DNA of 64,000 nt from Sporosarcina jiandibaonis (lineage in GTDB: Bacteria; Bacillota; Bacilli; Bacillales_A; Planococcaceae): positions 806,001-870,000 of the forward strand of contig NZ_JAAOIY010000001.1 of assembly GCF_013184495.1 (NCBI RefSeq). Reading direction: 5' to 3'. Below are positions 34,826 through 43,718 of this stretch, piece by piece. The position numbers and the translations under genes are program-made. The notes under the pieces are model-generated. The model was not told the DNA's origin. It made no database searches and saw only the letters and a program-made list of their open reading frames with translations. The stretch's first letter is position 1, and each line of letters starts with the position of its first letter.

Positions 34826-35863
34826 TCATTTCTTCTCCGTTGCCAAGAGTGATTCTGCAATTTGCACTGAATTCAATGCAGCGCCTTTAATAAGATTATC
34901 CGTCACAACCCACATATGAAAACCTGCTGGATGATCTGGGTCTTTGCGTAGACGCCCAACGAACACATCGTCCTTGCCTTCTGAAAATAAAGGCATTGGA
35001 TAGTGTTGAGTTTTCGCATCATCTTGAACTACAATTCCGGGCGCATTGACTAGTTCGGAACGAATATCATCAACAGAAACGCCTTCTTTATCAACTTCAA
35101 AATAAACTGATTCAGAATGACCCGATACCACCGGGATTCGAACACATGTCGCTGATACATGCAGCTCATTCATATTAAAGATTTTTTTTGTTTCATTAAT
35201 CATTTTAAGTTCCTCAAACGTATAGCCTGAAGAATCGAAGGCATCGATTTGAGGAATCGCATTAAACGAAATTGGATAAAATTTTTCTCCAGCCCCAGTC
35301 GGTAGAAGTTTAGCATCAATTTCTTGTCGATTGTTAAACTGATTGCTTTGGATTTCCAATTCGTCAATCGCTTCTGCTCCAGCACCGGAAACTGCTTGAT
35401 AAGTTGAAACGATAATTCGGTTAAGTCCGAACTTTTCTCGAATCGGTTCAAGTGCTGTCACCATTTGGATTGTTGAGCAATTCGGATTTGCGATAATTCC
35501 ATTATGCTCTTGTAGCACATCTGCATTCACTTCCGGCACAACAAGTGGAATTGTTTCCGTCATTCGAAATGCACTTGTATTATCAATAACGACCGCGCCT
35601 CGTTTTACCGCTTCTTCGGCAAACATTTTTGAAATAGCGCCGCCTGCACTAAAAAATGCAATATCAACATCATCAAAAGATTCGGGAACAGTTTCTTCAA
35701 CCGCAAACTGTTTGCCGTCCACTTCAATTACATTTCCAGCCGACCTTTTTGAAGCAAGCAGTTTAATTGAACTCGAAGGAAAATTACGTTCAAGTAGTTT
35801 TTCTAGAATTTTTGTCCCAACGGCACCTGTGGCGCCAACGATAGCAACATTAACTGTACTCAT
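34826..35863 (-). CDS. asd: Aspartate-semialdehyde dehydrogenase
   Basis: Asd reduces aspartyl phosphate to aspartate semialdehyde with NADPH, feeding lysine, diaminopimelate, threonine and methionine. The N-terminal dinucleotide motif is 'VGATGAVGTKI', the catalytic cysteine is in 'ANPNCSTIQM', and the base histidine is in 'VSGHSESVYF'. The start is ATG at 35863, eight bases after AAAGGGAG, giving 345 residues. An extended -10 promoter in the gap behind dpaB suggests that asd-dapA is expressed in growing cells independently of the sporulation genes upstream. Confidence 0.96.
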   Translation of the reverse strand: MSTVNVAIVGATGAVGTKILEKLLERNFPSSSIKLLASKRSAGNVIEVDGKQFAVEETVPESFDDVDIAFFSAGGAISKMFAEEAVKRGAVVIDNTSAFRMTETIPLVVPEVNADVLQEHNGIIANPNCSTIQMVTALEPIREKFGLNRIIVSTYQAVSGAGAEAIDELEIQSNQFNNRQEIDAKLLPTGAGEKFYPISFNAIPQIDAFDSSGYTFEELKMINETKKIFNMNELHVSATCVRIPVVSGHSESVYFEVDKEGVSVDDIRSELVNAPGIVVQDDAKTQHYPMPLFSEGKDDVFVGRLRKDPDHPAGFHMWVVTDNLIKGAALNSVQIAESLLATEKK

Positions 35864-35906
35864 AATCAAATCTCCCTTTCAGCATCAAAGCAGTTGTAAT
35901 GGAAAG

Positions 35907-35915
35907 ATTATAGCA
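35907..35915 (-). promoter_or_regulatory. Extended -10 promoter of asd-dapA
   Basis: Minus strand TGC-TATAAT is a perfect extended -10. No good -35 is seen. It lies 44 bases before asd, just past dpaB. Confidence 0.65.
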
Positions 35916-35943
35916 TAAGATTTGGTTTATTGTGTCGGAACCT

Positions 35944-36534
35944 TCATTTTTCTTCATGAATTATTAATAAAGGTTGGATTTGTTCGTTTTTTAGCGCTGC
36001 TGCGGCTGCTGGAACCATCAAGGAAAAGTCGGAGATTAAGGAGTTTGGTTTTTTGATCGGATCGTCCTGTCCAAAAGGGATAAAAAAAACATTTTTCATA
36101 TTGAGGAGTTTCATAAGGTTGACACCATTTAATCCTAAAGCATCATTCGTTGAAATACCTATAAGAACCGGGCTGCCGTTACGTAAAGTTGCTTTAGCGG
36201 CCATTAGTACTGGTGAATCGGTTGATGCATTGGCAAATCGACTTAGAGAATTGCCTGTCATCGGTGCAATAATCATGCAATCAACAGGTGTTGATGGTCC
36301 AAATGGCTCGGCGCCAACAATTGTTGAAATAACCTTTTCCCCTGTCGCCGTTTCAATCCTGGCAATCCACTCCTCTCCTGTGCCGAACCTGGTTGCGGCA
36401 GTGAGAACTGAATGTGTAATAACAGGTATAACTGTAGCACCAGCGTCAATCAGCGAGTCAATAACTGGAATAATCTCTTCATACGTGCAATGCGAAGCCG
36501 TTATCCCAAGACCTATCCGCTTTCCTTGTAACAT
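35944..36534 (-). CDS. dpaB: Dipicolinate synthase subunit B
   Basis: DpaB (SpoVFB) is the flavoprotein-like subunit of dipicolinate synthase, which converts dihydrodipicolinate to dipicolinic acid in the mother cell. The fold resembles the flavoprotein/PPCDC family: 'LGITASHCTYEEIIPVIDSL' at the start, 'CMIIAPMTGNSLSRFANASTDSPVLMAAKATLRN' in the middle. At 196 residues it is normal in length. It lies 12 bases after dpaA. Presence of dpaAB marks the organism as an endospore former with dipicolinate-rich cores. Confidence 0.94.
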   Translation of the reverse strand: MLQGKRIGLGITASHCTYEEIIPVIDSLIDAGATVIPVITHSVLTAATRFGTGEEWIARIETATGEKVISTIVGAEPFGPSTPVDCMIIAPMTGNSLSRFANASTDSPVLMAAKATLRNGSPVLIGISTNDALGLNGVNLMKLLNMKNVFFIPFGQDDPIKKPNSLISDFSLMVPAAAAALKNEQIQPLLIIHEEK

Positions 36535-36546
36535 TTACTTCCCCTT

Positions 36547-37320
36547 TCATCTTCGGTGAATCCTCTCGAGTGCACCACTTAATGAAATTGCTGCATCGAA
36601 AGGAAAATACTTCCCTGGCAAACCAGGGAGTAATCTATAGTATTCATTCACCGATGAATCCTTTAGGCACCCGGGCGCTGACGCAAGATCGAAAATGAAA
36701 TCCGGCATTTCAAATTGCTTCGTTAACCATTGGGCTGGAATTGTATTAACGAGATAGCCTTCACTCATCTTTAGAGTATTGGAAAATTGTTCGGCATTAT
36801 ATCCCCGCATTTTCGCATCTCCCAACTGTGCTTCTGACCGAGCAATCACCGTCACATTGCCGCCGAGTGCGCTGAGTGCGGCTGCCACCATTTTTCCGAC
36901 TCTTCCGTAACCCGCGACGTAGAAACGTTTACCTGAAATCGTTCGACTCATTTCATTATAAAAAACATTAATGAAGGCCTCGGCTGTTAACCAAGCATTT
37001 TCCCATATAAATAACTCATCTCGTAAATAAGATTCAATCGAAAAATCAGCATCTTGATAACGCGTTTTCCATTCTTCCGAAACAACACCTGTGTATAGCT
37101 TTGTCCCTTCTCCTAGTAGTCTAAGCGGGATAGAGCCTTCCATTTCTAATATAGGGAAAACAATATGATTTGGTTGAAATTCAATGAGCGTCGATTCTAA
37201 ATCGTCTGTATACGTATCAGTAGGAATCGAGCGGGAAATATACCCTTTCTTCTCCATCAACTTGCAACATACTGATAGCCGTTTATCGCTTCCGATGAAT
37301 AACCATTTTTCTTTACTCAT
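36547..37320 (-). CDS. dpaA: Dipicolinate synthase subunit A, short form
   Basis: DpaA (SpoVFA) is the NAD(P)-binding subunit. The Rossmann motif is 'FYVAGYGRVGKMVAAALSALG' near residues 130-150, followed by 'VTVIARSEAQL'. Further matches are 'LVNTIPAQWL', 'FDLASAPGC' and 'LLPGLPGKYFP', all parallel to the B. subtilis protein. At 257 residues it is about 40 shorter than B. subtilis DpaA, with a reduced N-terminal domain and C-terminus, and is noticeably diverged. The gene overlaps the end of ymxH by eight bases, with dpaB following. Identity rests on the C-terminal half plus position. Confidence 0.86.
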   Translation of the reverse strand: MSKEKWLFIGSDKRLSVCCKLMEKKGYISRSIPTDTYTDDLESTLIEFQPNHIVFPILEMEGSIPLRLLGEGTKLYTGVVSEEWKTRYQDADFSIESYLRDELFIWENAWLTAEAFINVFYNEMSRTISGKRFYVAGYGRVGKMVAAALSALGGNVTVIARSEAQLGDAKMRGYNAEQFSNTLKMSEGYLVNTIPAQWLTKQFEMPDFIFDLASAPGCLKDSSVNEYYRLLPGLPGKYFPFDAAISLSGALERIHRR

Positions 37321-37588
37321 TCAAATAGGCCTCATCAATCGGACCTGTTTTTCTAAAAAGAATACGGTGTTCTCCGATTAAGACAATTTCCGACCATGGT
37401 ATAAACTCATCCGTTTCTTCAGGTCGGTTCTTAAATGAAAAACGACTGAATTTCCTCTTCACTTCAAGTCCAATAATATCTCCTGTTTTCCCGTTGAAAA
37501 TGAGATCTGTATCAGCCAATAAACCGTAACGTATACCCTCATCGACTTGAATTAACTCTTTCCCGGCAAGTTCTGAAAGTAGCATCAT
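37313..37588 (-). CDS. ymxH: YlmC/YmxH family sporulation-associated protein
   Basis: This 91-residue protein has a single PRC-barrel-like domain. It starts 'LLSELAGKELIQVDEGIRYG', followed by 'DLIFNGKTGDIIGLEV'. It is a member of the YlmC/YmxH family found in spore formers; its biochemical role is unknown. Position between the M16 peptidase gene and dpaA matches B. subtilis ymxH. The ATG follows AAAGGGG. It overlaps dpaA by eight bases. Confidence 0.87.
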   Translation of the reverse strand: MMLLSELAGKELIQVDEGIRYGLLADTDLIFNGKTGDIIGLEVKRKFSRFSFKNRPEETDEFIPWSEIVLIGEHRILFRKTGPIDEAYLNE

Positions 37589-37643
37589 TCATTCCCCTTT
37601 CTATTATCTCCATTCAGTATATGAACGAAAATCTGAAAGATTG

Positions 37644-38894
37644 TTAATTGAATGCAATACGGTCAATTGTTTCTTTCGGAGCTATGATCGAAATGGCACG
37701 TTCTTTCGATAAAATCTCTTTTGCCACTTCCATAATATCTTCTTTATCAACAGCTTGAATTTTTGAAACTACATCATCAATACCTTTATGGCTTTGAAAA
37801 ACAATTTCATTTCTTCCATTTCGGGACATGCGCGACTCTGTACTTTCCAAACTTAATAAAAAACTGCCGATAACATGCTCTTTTGCCTGTTCGATTTCCT
37901 TTTCGGTTACACCCCCATCCAATACTGATTTAATGATTCCATCAATTGTTTCGTACAACTCATTCATCTTTTCGGGTGATGTTCCACCGTAGATGATGAA
38001 TGAACCTGCATTTTCATATGCTGTGTAATACGAATAAATGGAGTAAGCCAGACCGCGTTCTTCACGAACTTCTTGAAAGAGGCGAGATGACATGGCGGAT
38101 CCAATAATGCTGTCTAAAATAATCAAGTCATACATCCGACTATCATCTAACGCCAACGCCGGGAATCCAATACAAAGATGGGATTGTTCGACATCCTTCT
38201 CTTTTATCGTTACACCCGGATAAAAGAATGGCGTCTCTGCACTAGTATCCTGTTGTTTTTCATTCGTCGATTGAAACGAACCGAAAAGCTCTTCAATCGT
38301 ATTAATTAAACGATCATCGTAATTGCCCGCAACCGATATAACAATTCGCTCGGGTTTATAATTTCGATTCATAAAGTTCATAATCATTTCTTTAGTAAAC
38401 TTCTCAATCGTGTCTTTACTGCCCAGTATCGGCTTTCCAATCGGATGCGCGGGATACATTGCACTCCAAAGCCGTTCGTGCACATCGTCATCTGGCGTAT
38501 CCTCAACAGTTGCTATTTCTTCTAGAACAACCGACTTTTCTTTCTCCATTTCGGTTTCGTCAAAAATCGAATGAAAAATCATATCTTCCAAAATTGAAAT
38601 AGCCGTTTCCGCGCGATCACCGAGCACAGTGGCATAAAAACATGTCATATCTTTAGAAGTAAATGCATTCACATCTCCCCCCATACGATCGAATTGCTCC
38701 GCGATTGTACGCGCTGACCGTGTCGGTGTTCCTTTAAATAACATATGCTCAATAAAATGAGCCACACCTTCTTCTTCTAGCAACTCATCCCTGGATCCCG
38801 CTTCTATACAAACACCCAGCGCCACAGAGCGGACATACGGCATTTTCTCATGAATAATTCGTACCCCGTTCGTGCATATATGTTTTGAAATCAA
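37644..38894 (-). CDS. mlpA: M16-family zinc peptidase (MlpA/YmxG)
   Basis: This 416-residue processing-protease-like enzyme has the inverted zinc motif intact as 'HFIEH' near residue 48 with the downstream glutamate in the 'E-x6-E' region ('EKSVVLEEIATVEDTPDD'). B. subtilis YmxG/MlpA, at the same position downstream of pnp, affects production of extracellular proteases; the direct substrate is unknown. Unlike the YmfF/YmfH pair it probably acts as a homodimer. The ATG follows GAAGGAGG. Upstream lies the 21-bp-phased AAACGACTAA array, and no clear promoter was seen between that array and the gene. Confidence 0.9.
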   Translation of the reverse strand: MISKHICTNGVRIIHEKMPYVRSVALGVCIEAGSRDELLEEEGVAHFIEHMLFKGTPTRSARTIAEQFDRMGGDVNAFTSKDMTCFYATVLGDRAETAISILEDMIFHSIFDETEMEKEKSVVLEEIATVEDTPDDDVHERLWSAMYPAHPIGKPILGSKDTIEKFTKEMIMNFMNRNYKPERIVISVAGNYDDRLINTIEELFGSFQSTNEKQQDTSAETPFFYPGVTIKEKDVEQSHLCIGFPALALDDSRMYDLIILDSIIGSAMSSRLFQEVREERGLAYSIYSYYTAYENAGSFIIYGGTSPEKMNELYETIDGIIKSVLDGGVTEKEIEQAKEHVIGSFLLSLESTESRMSRNGRNEIVFQSHKGIDDVVSKIQAVDKEDIMEVAKEILSKERAISIIAPKETIDRIAFN

Positions 38895-38929
38895 AAAATT
38901 ATCCTCCTTCTCATTCGGTCAATTTAGCC

Positions 38930-39043
38930 AAACGACCATTAATCGGATTTAAACGACTAAAGTAATCCCGGAAACGACTAATGGCCCCTCCCAAACGACT
39001 AAAACGCACCCGAAAACGACCAATCGCCCGCTAAACCAACTAA
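38930..39043. repeat. Intergenic array of AAACGACYAA at exact 21-bp spacing
   Basis: The core AAACGACYAA starts at 38930, 38951, 38972, 38993 and 39014, with a degenerate sixth copy near 39033. The period is exactly 21 bp and the 11-bp spacers are unrelated in sequence. The array fills most of the gap between the pnp terminator and the ribosome site of the M16 peptidase gene. It has no direct match to CRISPR: the repeats are too short and the spacers only 11 bp. The spacing is the same as in the recA-rny array, but the core differs. Confidence 0.85.
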
Positions 39044-39060
39044 CAATAAATTTCAAATAC

Positions 39061-39085
39061 AAAAAAAGACCTCGGTGAGAGGCCC
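39061..39085 (-). terminator. pnp terminator
   Basis: GGGCCTC, loop TCACC, GAGGTC, then T7 on the minus strand, 23 bases after the pnp stop. Confidence 0.87.
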
Positions 39086-39107
39086 TTAATTGTACGATGA
39101 AACCTAA

Positions 39108-41228
39108 TTATTTATTCTCTTTTTCCGCAGCTTTTTTCTCTTCAAGAAGAACTTCTTTTCTTGATAAGTTTACGCGACCTTGGTTATCAATTTCAATGAC
39201 TTTAACAAATAATTCATCACCTAATTTTAATACGTCTTCAACCGCGCGAGTGCGTTCTTCTGCAATGTGAGAAATATGGAGAAGGCCGTCTTTCCCTGGG
39301 AATAGTTCTAGGAAAGCACCGAATTTTTCAATCCGTTTAACTTTCGCCATGTAATATTCCCCGACTTTAGCTTCTCGAACAATATTTTCAATCATCGCTT
39401 TTGCTTTAGCATTCATTTCGCTATTTGAAGAAGAGATGTAAATCGTACCGTCTTGTTCCGTATCGATTTTAACTTCAGTTTCTTCAATAATTTTATTAAT
39501 AACTTTACCGCCAGGTCCAATGACATCACGGATTTTATCTGGATTGATTTGGATTTTGACTATTTTCGGAGCATACTCGGACAATTCTTCACGAGGTCCT
39601 GATATTACTGAATTCATATGTTCAAGGATATGCAAACGACCAATTTTCGCTTGTGTCAATGACTCTTCAAGGATTTGACGGGATAATCCTTCAATTTTAA
39701 TATCCATTTGTAGAGCAGTGATTCCTTTTTCAGTTCCTGCTACTTTAAAGTCCATATCTCCTAGTGCATCTTCCATTCCTTGAATATCGGAAAGAATTGA
39801 ATAGTTCTCATCTCTCTTCACAAGACCCATCGCTATTCCAGCTACAGGCGCTTTTAATGGTACACCAGCATCCATCATAGCCATTGTAGACGAGCAAATA
39901 GATGCTTGCGAAGATGAACCATTAGATTCAAGAACTTCAGCGACTAAACGCATTGTATACGGGAAATCCGCTTCATCTGGAAGAACTGCTTCTAGTGCAC
40001 GTTCCCCTAAAGCGCCATGTCCAATTTCTCGACGACCAGGTCCGCGAATCGGGCCCGTTTCTCCAACACTGAAATTCGGGAAGTTATAATGGTGCATAAA
40101 ACGTTTCGACTCTTCAAGACCGAGACCGTCAATAATTTGAACTTCGCCAAGTGCGCCTAATGTACAAATACTTAATGTCTGTGTCTGACCGCGCGTGAAC
40201 AAGCCTGAACCATGTGCTCTCGGCAAAATGCCTACATGCGATTCAAGCGGGCGAATTTCATCAGGTGCACGGCCATCTGGACGTATTTTTTCATCTGAAA
40301 TAAGTCTGCGCACTTCTTCTTTAACCATATTTCCTAAAATAGCTTTAACTTGTTTTAATGTGTCTTCGTCTGCTTCGTTTTCAGTGTACGACTCGATCAC
40401 TTCATTTTTCACAGCGTTGATCGCATCTTCGCGTTCATGTTTTTCTTTTGTTTGAATTGCATCAGTAAGTCGCGCTTCATAATTCGACTGAATTTCAGAT
40501 TTTAATGCTTCGTCTAATTGGAATAATGGAATTTCCATCTTTTCTTTACCGACTTCTGCAATTATCTTCTCTTGGAATTCGACAAGCTTAATGATTTCGT
40601 TATGGCCAAACATGATCGCTTCTAAAATAATGTCTTCCGCTACTTCAGATGCGCCTGCTTCAACCATGTTGATCGCGTCTTTCGTTCCCGCAACGATCAA
40701 ATCTAAATCGCTATTTTCTAATTGGTCTAATGTCGGATTCACAATGAATTCTCCGTCAATACGCCCGATTTGAACTCCGGCAATCGGTCCCTCGAATGGA
40801 ATGTCCGATACGGATAACGCTAAAGAAGATCCAATCATTGCAGCCATTTCAGGTGAACTGTCATTGTCGACTGACAAAACCAATGAAATGACTTGTACAT
40901 CATTACGGAAACCATCCGCGAATAATGGTCGGATTGGACGGTCGATCAGGCGGCTCGTTAAAACTGCTTTTTCAGAAGGGCGACCTTCACGTTTAATAAA
41001 ACCTCCTGGAATTTTACCAGCAGCGTATAAACGTTCTTCATAATTCACTGTCAATGGGAAAAAATCTAGACCCCTTGACTCCTTTGAAGCTGTTGCGGTT
41101 GATAGGATTGTTGAATCCCCGTAACGAACGAGCACGGCGCCGTTTGCTTGCTTTGCATATTGGCCAGTTTCAACAACTAATTGTCTTCCTGCCCATTCAA
41201 ACGAATATACTTTCTTTTGTTCTGTCAT
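39108..41228 (-). CDS. pnp: Polyribonucleotide nucleotidyltransferase (PNPase)
   Basis: PNPase degrades RNA 3' to 5' by phosphorolysis in the RNase Y-based decay machinery. Two RNase PH-like domains are present (first with '[12 protein letters not shown]', second with '[13 protein letters not shown]' and '[12 protein letters not shown]'), then a KH domain ('[15 protein letters not shown]') and an S1 domain ('[19 protein letters not shown]'). The start is ATG at 41228, seven bases after GGAGAGGGG, giving 706 residues; the longer frame upstream runs through the rpsO terminator. It follows rpsO, the near-universal rpsO-pnp order. Confidence 0.97.
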   Translation of the reverse strand: MTEQKKVYSFEWAGRQLVVETGQYAKQANGAVLVRYGDSTILSTATASKESRGLDFFPLTVNYEERLYAAGKIPGGFIKREGRPSEKAVLTSRLIDRPIRPLFADGFRNDVQVISLVLSVDNDSSPEMAAMIGSSLALSVSDIPFEGPIAGVQIGRIDGEFIVNPTLDQLENSDLDLIVAGTKDAINMVEAGASEVAEDIILEAIMFGHNEIIKLVEFQEKIIAEVGKEKMEIPLFQLDEALKSEIQSNYEARLTDAIQTKEKHEREDAINAVKNEVIESYTENEADEDTLKQVKAILGNMVKEEVRRLISDEKIRPDGRAPDEIRPLESHVGILPRAHGSGLFTRGQTQTLSICTLGALGEVQIIDGLGLEESKRFMHHYNFPNFSVGETGPIRGPGRREIGHGALGERALEAVLPDEADFPYTMRLVAEVLESNGSSSQASICSSTMAMMDAGVPLKAPVAGIAMGLVKRDENYSILSDIQGMEDALGDMDFKVAGTEKGITALQMDIKIEGLSRQILEESLTQAKIGRLHILEHMNSVISGPREELSEYAPKIVKIQINPDKIRDVIGPGGKVINKIIEETEVKIDTEQDGTIYISSSNSEMNAKAKAMIENIVREAKVGEYYMAKVKRIEKFGAFLELFPGKDGLLHISHIAEERTRAVEDVLKLGDELFVKVIEIDNQGRVNLSRKEVLLEEKKAAEKENK

Positions 41229-41330
41229 TATTGAACCCCTCTCCATGTAGCAACAGTCAGAATTGCATACGTTGTATGTATATTTATAGTGTACCAAATT
41301 AGGCTCTTTGATGCGAAATTTTGATTGCAA

Positions 41331-41357
41331 AAAGAAAAAGCGGGCAAGGCCCGCTTT
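41331..41357 (-). terminator. rpsO terminator
   Basis: GCGGGC, loop CTT, GCCCGC, then TTTTTCTTTTT on the minus strand, 16 bases after the rpsO stop and about 100 bases before pnp. Partial readthrough to pnp is common in this arrangement. Confidence 0.87.
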
Positions 41358-41372
41358 CATGTAGTCATCTTA

Positions 41373-41642
41373 TTATCGGCGTAGACCGAGTTTAGTGATA
41401 AGATCACGGTAGCGCTGAACTTCGTTGTCGCGCATGTACTTGAGAAGTTTACGACGACGACCGATCATTTTCATAAGTCCACGACGTGAGTGGTGGTCTT
41501 TCTTATGAGTTGATAAGTGTTTGTTCAGGTTGTTGATCTCTTCAGTAAGGATAGCGATTTGAATATCTGCAGATCCAGTATCATTTTCATGAGTTTTGAA
41601 TTCAGAAATCAATTCGTTTTTACGCTCTTGTGTAATAGCCAT
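41373..41642 (-). CDS. rpsO: 30S ribosomal protein S15
   Basis: S15 (89 residues) is a primary 16S rRNA-binding protein that nucleates the platform of the small subunit. The sequence is typical: '[48 protein letters not shown]'. The start is ATG at 41642 with GGAGGTGATAAGG in front, an almost perfect match to the 16S tail, as expected for high expression. It has its own promoter and a structured leader that may be the site of S15 autoregulation. Confidence 0.98.
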   Translation of the reverse strand: MAITQERKNELISEFKTHENDTGSADIQIAILTEEINNLNKHLSTHKKDHHSRRGLMKMIGRRRKLLKYMRDNEVQRYRDLITKLGLRR

Positions 41643-41735
41643 CCTTATCACCTCCTATTAATAATATCCCCGATTTCCTCGCATACGTTGGTGATGCGTG
41701 ATGCCAAGAAATGGTTAGTACTTAAATGTACTTAT
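41643..41735 (-). promoter_or_regulatory. rpsO leader, possible S15 autoregulatory element
   Basis: The roughly 90-base leader can fold an outer stem ATTTCTT/AGGAAAT enclosing CGCAT/ATGCG, ending close to the ribosome site. S15 represses its own mRNA through leader structures in several bacteria, including Geobacillus, so an autoregulatory element is plausible; homology to the known motif was not tested. Confidence 0.4.
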
Positions 41736-41737
41736 TC

Positions 41738-41766
41738 ATAATACCATGTATATCTTTTAAAGTAAA
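41738..41766 (-). promoter_or_regulatory. rpsO promoter
   Basis: Minus strand TTTACT, 17 bases, then TATTAT preceded by TGG (extended -10), located in the gap after ribF. Confidence 0.62.
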
Positions 41767-41772
41767 GAAAGT

Positions 41773-42717
41773 TTAAACCTTATCCAGGATATCAATTGCC
41801 GTCTTTTTATCTTTTTCAATTTGAGAAATTAACGCATCAACCGATTCAAATTTCTTCTCTTCTCGAATATGTTTAACCCATTCAACGGCAACTTCTTTCT
41901 CGTATAAATCACCATCATAATCGAGTATATGGACTTCAACCAACGGGCTTTTTATCTCAGGATTATCGAAAGTCGGTTTTACCCCTACATTGCAGACGCC
42001 TTTCATCGATGTGCCGTCGACGATAAAACGTACTGCATAGACACCATTTCCAGGAAGTATAGAATCTTCAGATGGAGAGACGTTTGCAGTTGGAAAACCC
42101 AAAAGGCGGCCTTTCTTTTCTCCTCCTATAACGACACCAATCGTCCGGAAGTTTCTACCTAAAAGTAGTGATGCATCCTCGACATTTCCTTCCGATAGAA
42201 GTTTTCGAATCCGGGTTGAGGAAATTTTGTCAGCATTGTCCGTTACTTTACCAATGATTGTAGTTTCATATGCGCCTGCCGAAAGTTTTTTCATGTCTTC
42301 CATCGTACCGGCACCTTTCGATCCGAATGAATAATCAAATCCAGCTGTAACATGCTTAATGCCGAGGGACTTAATAAATAAGTCGACAAATTCATTCGGC
42401 TTAAGTGAAGCAAGCTGCATATCGAACTTTACAACGAATAGTGCATCTACCCCCATATTTTCCAGAAGTCTTCTTTTTTCTTCGAATGGGGTAATGTAGC
42501 CAATTTTATTCTTGCCTCCTCCCAATACATGAGACGGATGCGGATTAAACGTCATGACAGCTGAGCGGATTGACAATTCTTTCGCCTTTTCGATGGCTGT
42601 ATGAATAACAGTTTGGTGTCCTTTATGTAGTCCGTCGAAAAAACCGATTGCTAGGGAGTATTCTTCATCGCTATCAATCGTCATATTTTCAGGATAACAT
42701 AATTCAAAAACTTTCAA
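41773..42717 (-). CDS. ribF: Bifunctional riboflavin kinase/FMN adenylyltransferase
   Basis: RibF (RibC in Bacillus) makes FMN from riboflavin and then FAD. The N-terminal adenylyltransferase domain has 'AIGFFDGLHKGHQ' and 'ISSTRIRKLLSEG'; the C-terminal kinase domain has 'LLGFPTANVSP' and 'GVCNVGVKPTF'. At 314 residues it is standard. The start is TTG at 42717, seven bases after GGAGGG. It lies 16 bases after truB, the conserved truB-ribF pair at the end of the nusA-infB operon. Confidence 0.96.
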   Translation of the reverse strand: MKVFELCYPENMTIDSDEEYSLAIGFFDGLHKGHQTVIHTAIEKAKELSIRSAVMTFNPHPSHVLGGGKNKIGYITPFEEKRRLLENMGVDALFVVKFDMQLASLKPNEFVDLFIKSLGIKHVTAGFDYSFGSKGAGTMEDMKKLSAGAYETTIIGKVTDNADKISSTRIRKLLSEGNVEDASLLLGRNFRTIGVVIGGEKKGRLLGFPTANVSPSEDSILPGNGVYAVRFIVDGTSMKGVCNVGVKPTFDNPEIKSPLVEVHILDYDGDLYEKEVAVEWVKHIREEKKFESVDALISQIEKDKKTAIDILDKV

Positions 42718-42733
42718 ATTCGTTCCCTCCTTC

Positions 42734-43645
42734 TCAACAATTTCTTGGAAACATTTTTTCTGGTTTCATTAATTCAGGCTTTGTGGGATGAATTTTATAG
42801 ACAGCTAATGCTTTATTGTTTTTCATGAAGACAATCGGATGTCCTTTATCGAGTATCGGATTTTTAGGCAACACTTGTCCATGTATTATATTAGCATAAT
42901 CTGCATCGTCTACTTCAACAATTGGGAAATCAACTAATGCGTCTTCTAATGGTCGTATGCATGTCTCAAGCTGATTAGCCTCTTTTAGTAACTCGAGTTC
43001 TTTAAGCGTGTGACAGTCGGATTTTCGATAAGTGCCGGATGCTGTTCGAACGAGTGATGCCATATGTGCGGGATAGCCTAATAATTCGCCGATTTGAACA
43101 GCTAGTGTTCGGATATAAGTTCCCTTTCCGCAATTAATGCGGATTTTAAAACTCACATCTGTTCCTTCAAACTCACATTTCTCATCAAGCAGTTCCAACT
43201 CGTGAATTTTAACCATTCGCTTAGGCCTTTCCACTTCGATGCCTTTTCGAGCGTACTCATATAACTTATGGCCGTTTACTTTAACTGCTGAATACATCGG
43301 TGGTGTTTGTTCAATTTCGCCAGTAAGTTTTTTGAGCGTATTTTCAATTTCCAATCGAGAAAACCGTTTAAACTCATTATTTTCTGTAACAATTGCGCCG
43401 TCCGCGTCTTCGGTTTCAGTCGCTTTGCCAATCGAAATTACAGCAACGTATTCCTTCCCCGCATCGGTTATATATTCTGCCACTTTCGTCGCTTGGCCAA
43501 TACAAATAGGGAGGACGCCTTCTACACTCGGATCCAGCGTGCCGGTATGTCCGACCTTTTTCGTCCCTAATATTTTGCGCAATTTATATACGCAATCATG
43601 TGACGTCATCCCTTTTTCCTTCCATAGTGGGAGAATCCCGTTCAT
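42734..43645 (-). CDS. truB: tRNA pseudouridine-55 synthase TruB
   Basis: TruB isomerises U55 in the T-loop of tRNAs. The catalytic aspartate lies in 'GHTGTLDPSVEGVLPI'; 'KWKGMTSHD'-type N-terminus ('PLWKEKGMTSHDCVYKLR') and 'CGKGTYIRTLAVQIGE' are also family marks. The start ATG at 43645 gives 303 residues; the longer upstream frame passes through a strong hairpin and is not coding. It follows rbfA in the ribosome-maturation operon. Confidence 0.96.
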   Translation of the reverse strand: MNGILPLWKEKGMTSHDCVYKLRKILGTKKVGHTGTLDPSVEGVLPICIGQATKVAEYITDAGKEYVAVISIGKATETEDADGAIVTENNEFKRFSRLEIENTLKKLTGEIEQTPPMYSAVKVNGHKLYEYARKGIEVERPKRMVKIHELELLDEKCEFEGTDVSFKIRINCGKGTYIRTLAVQIGELLGYPAHMASLVRTASGTYRKSDCHTLKELELLKEANQLETCIRPLEDALVDFPIVEVDDADYANIIHGQVLPKNPILDKGHPIVFMKNNKALAVYKIHPTKPELMKPEKMFPRNC

Positions 43646-43672
43646 GTCAAAACCCCGTTTTCTATGTAAATT

Positions 43673-43709
43673 AAAGGAAGTCGGAAAGTCCATTTGGACA
43701 CCGACTTCC
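43673..43709 (-). terminator. Hairpin between rbfA and truB
   Basis: GGAAGTCGG...CCGACTTCC with an inner GTCC/GGAC stem, then TTTAATTT on the minus strand, ten bases after the rbfA stop. The stem is strong but the U tract is short, so this is probably a leaky terminator or processing hairpin. Confidence 0.65.
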
Positions 43710-43718
43710 TCCATTTTG

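Noticed and set aside
37620..37645. Possible CodY box near the start of the ymxH/M16 gene gap
   Set aside because: AAAATCTGAAAGATT matches too few positions of the CodY consensus when aligned.
38930..39043. CRISPR array
   Set aside because: Cores are only 10 bp, spacers 11 bp, no leader and no cas genes in the window.
41229..41360. N-terminal extension of PNPase
   Set aside because: It would run through the rpsO terminator and a cysteine-rich non-conserved stretch; ATG at 41228 has a good ribosome site and the family N-terminus.
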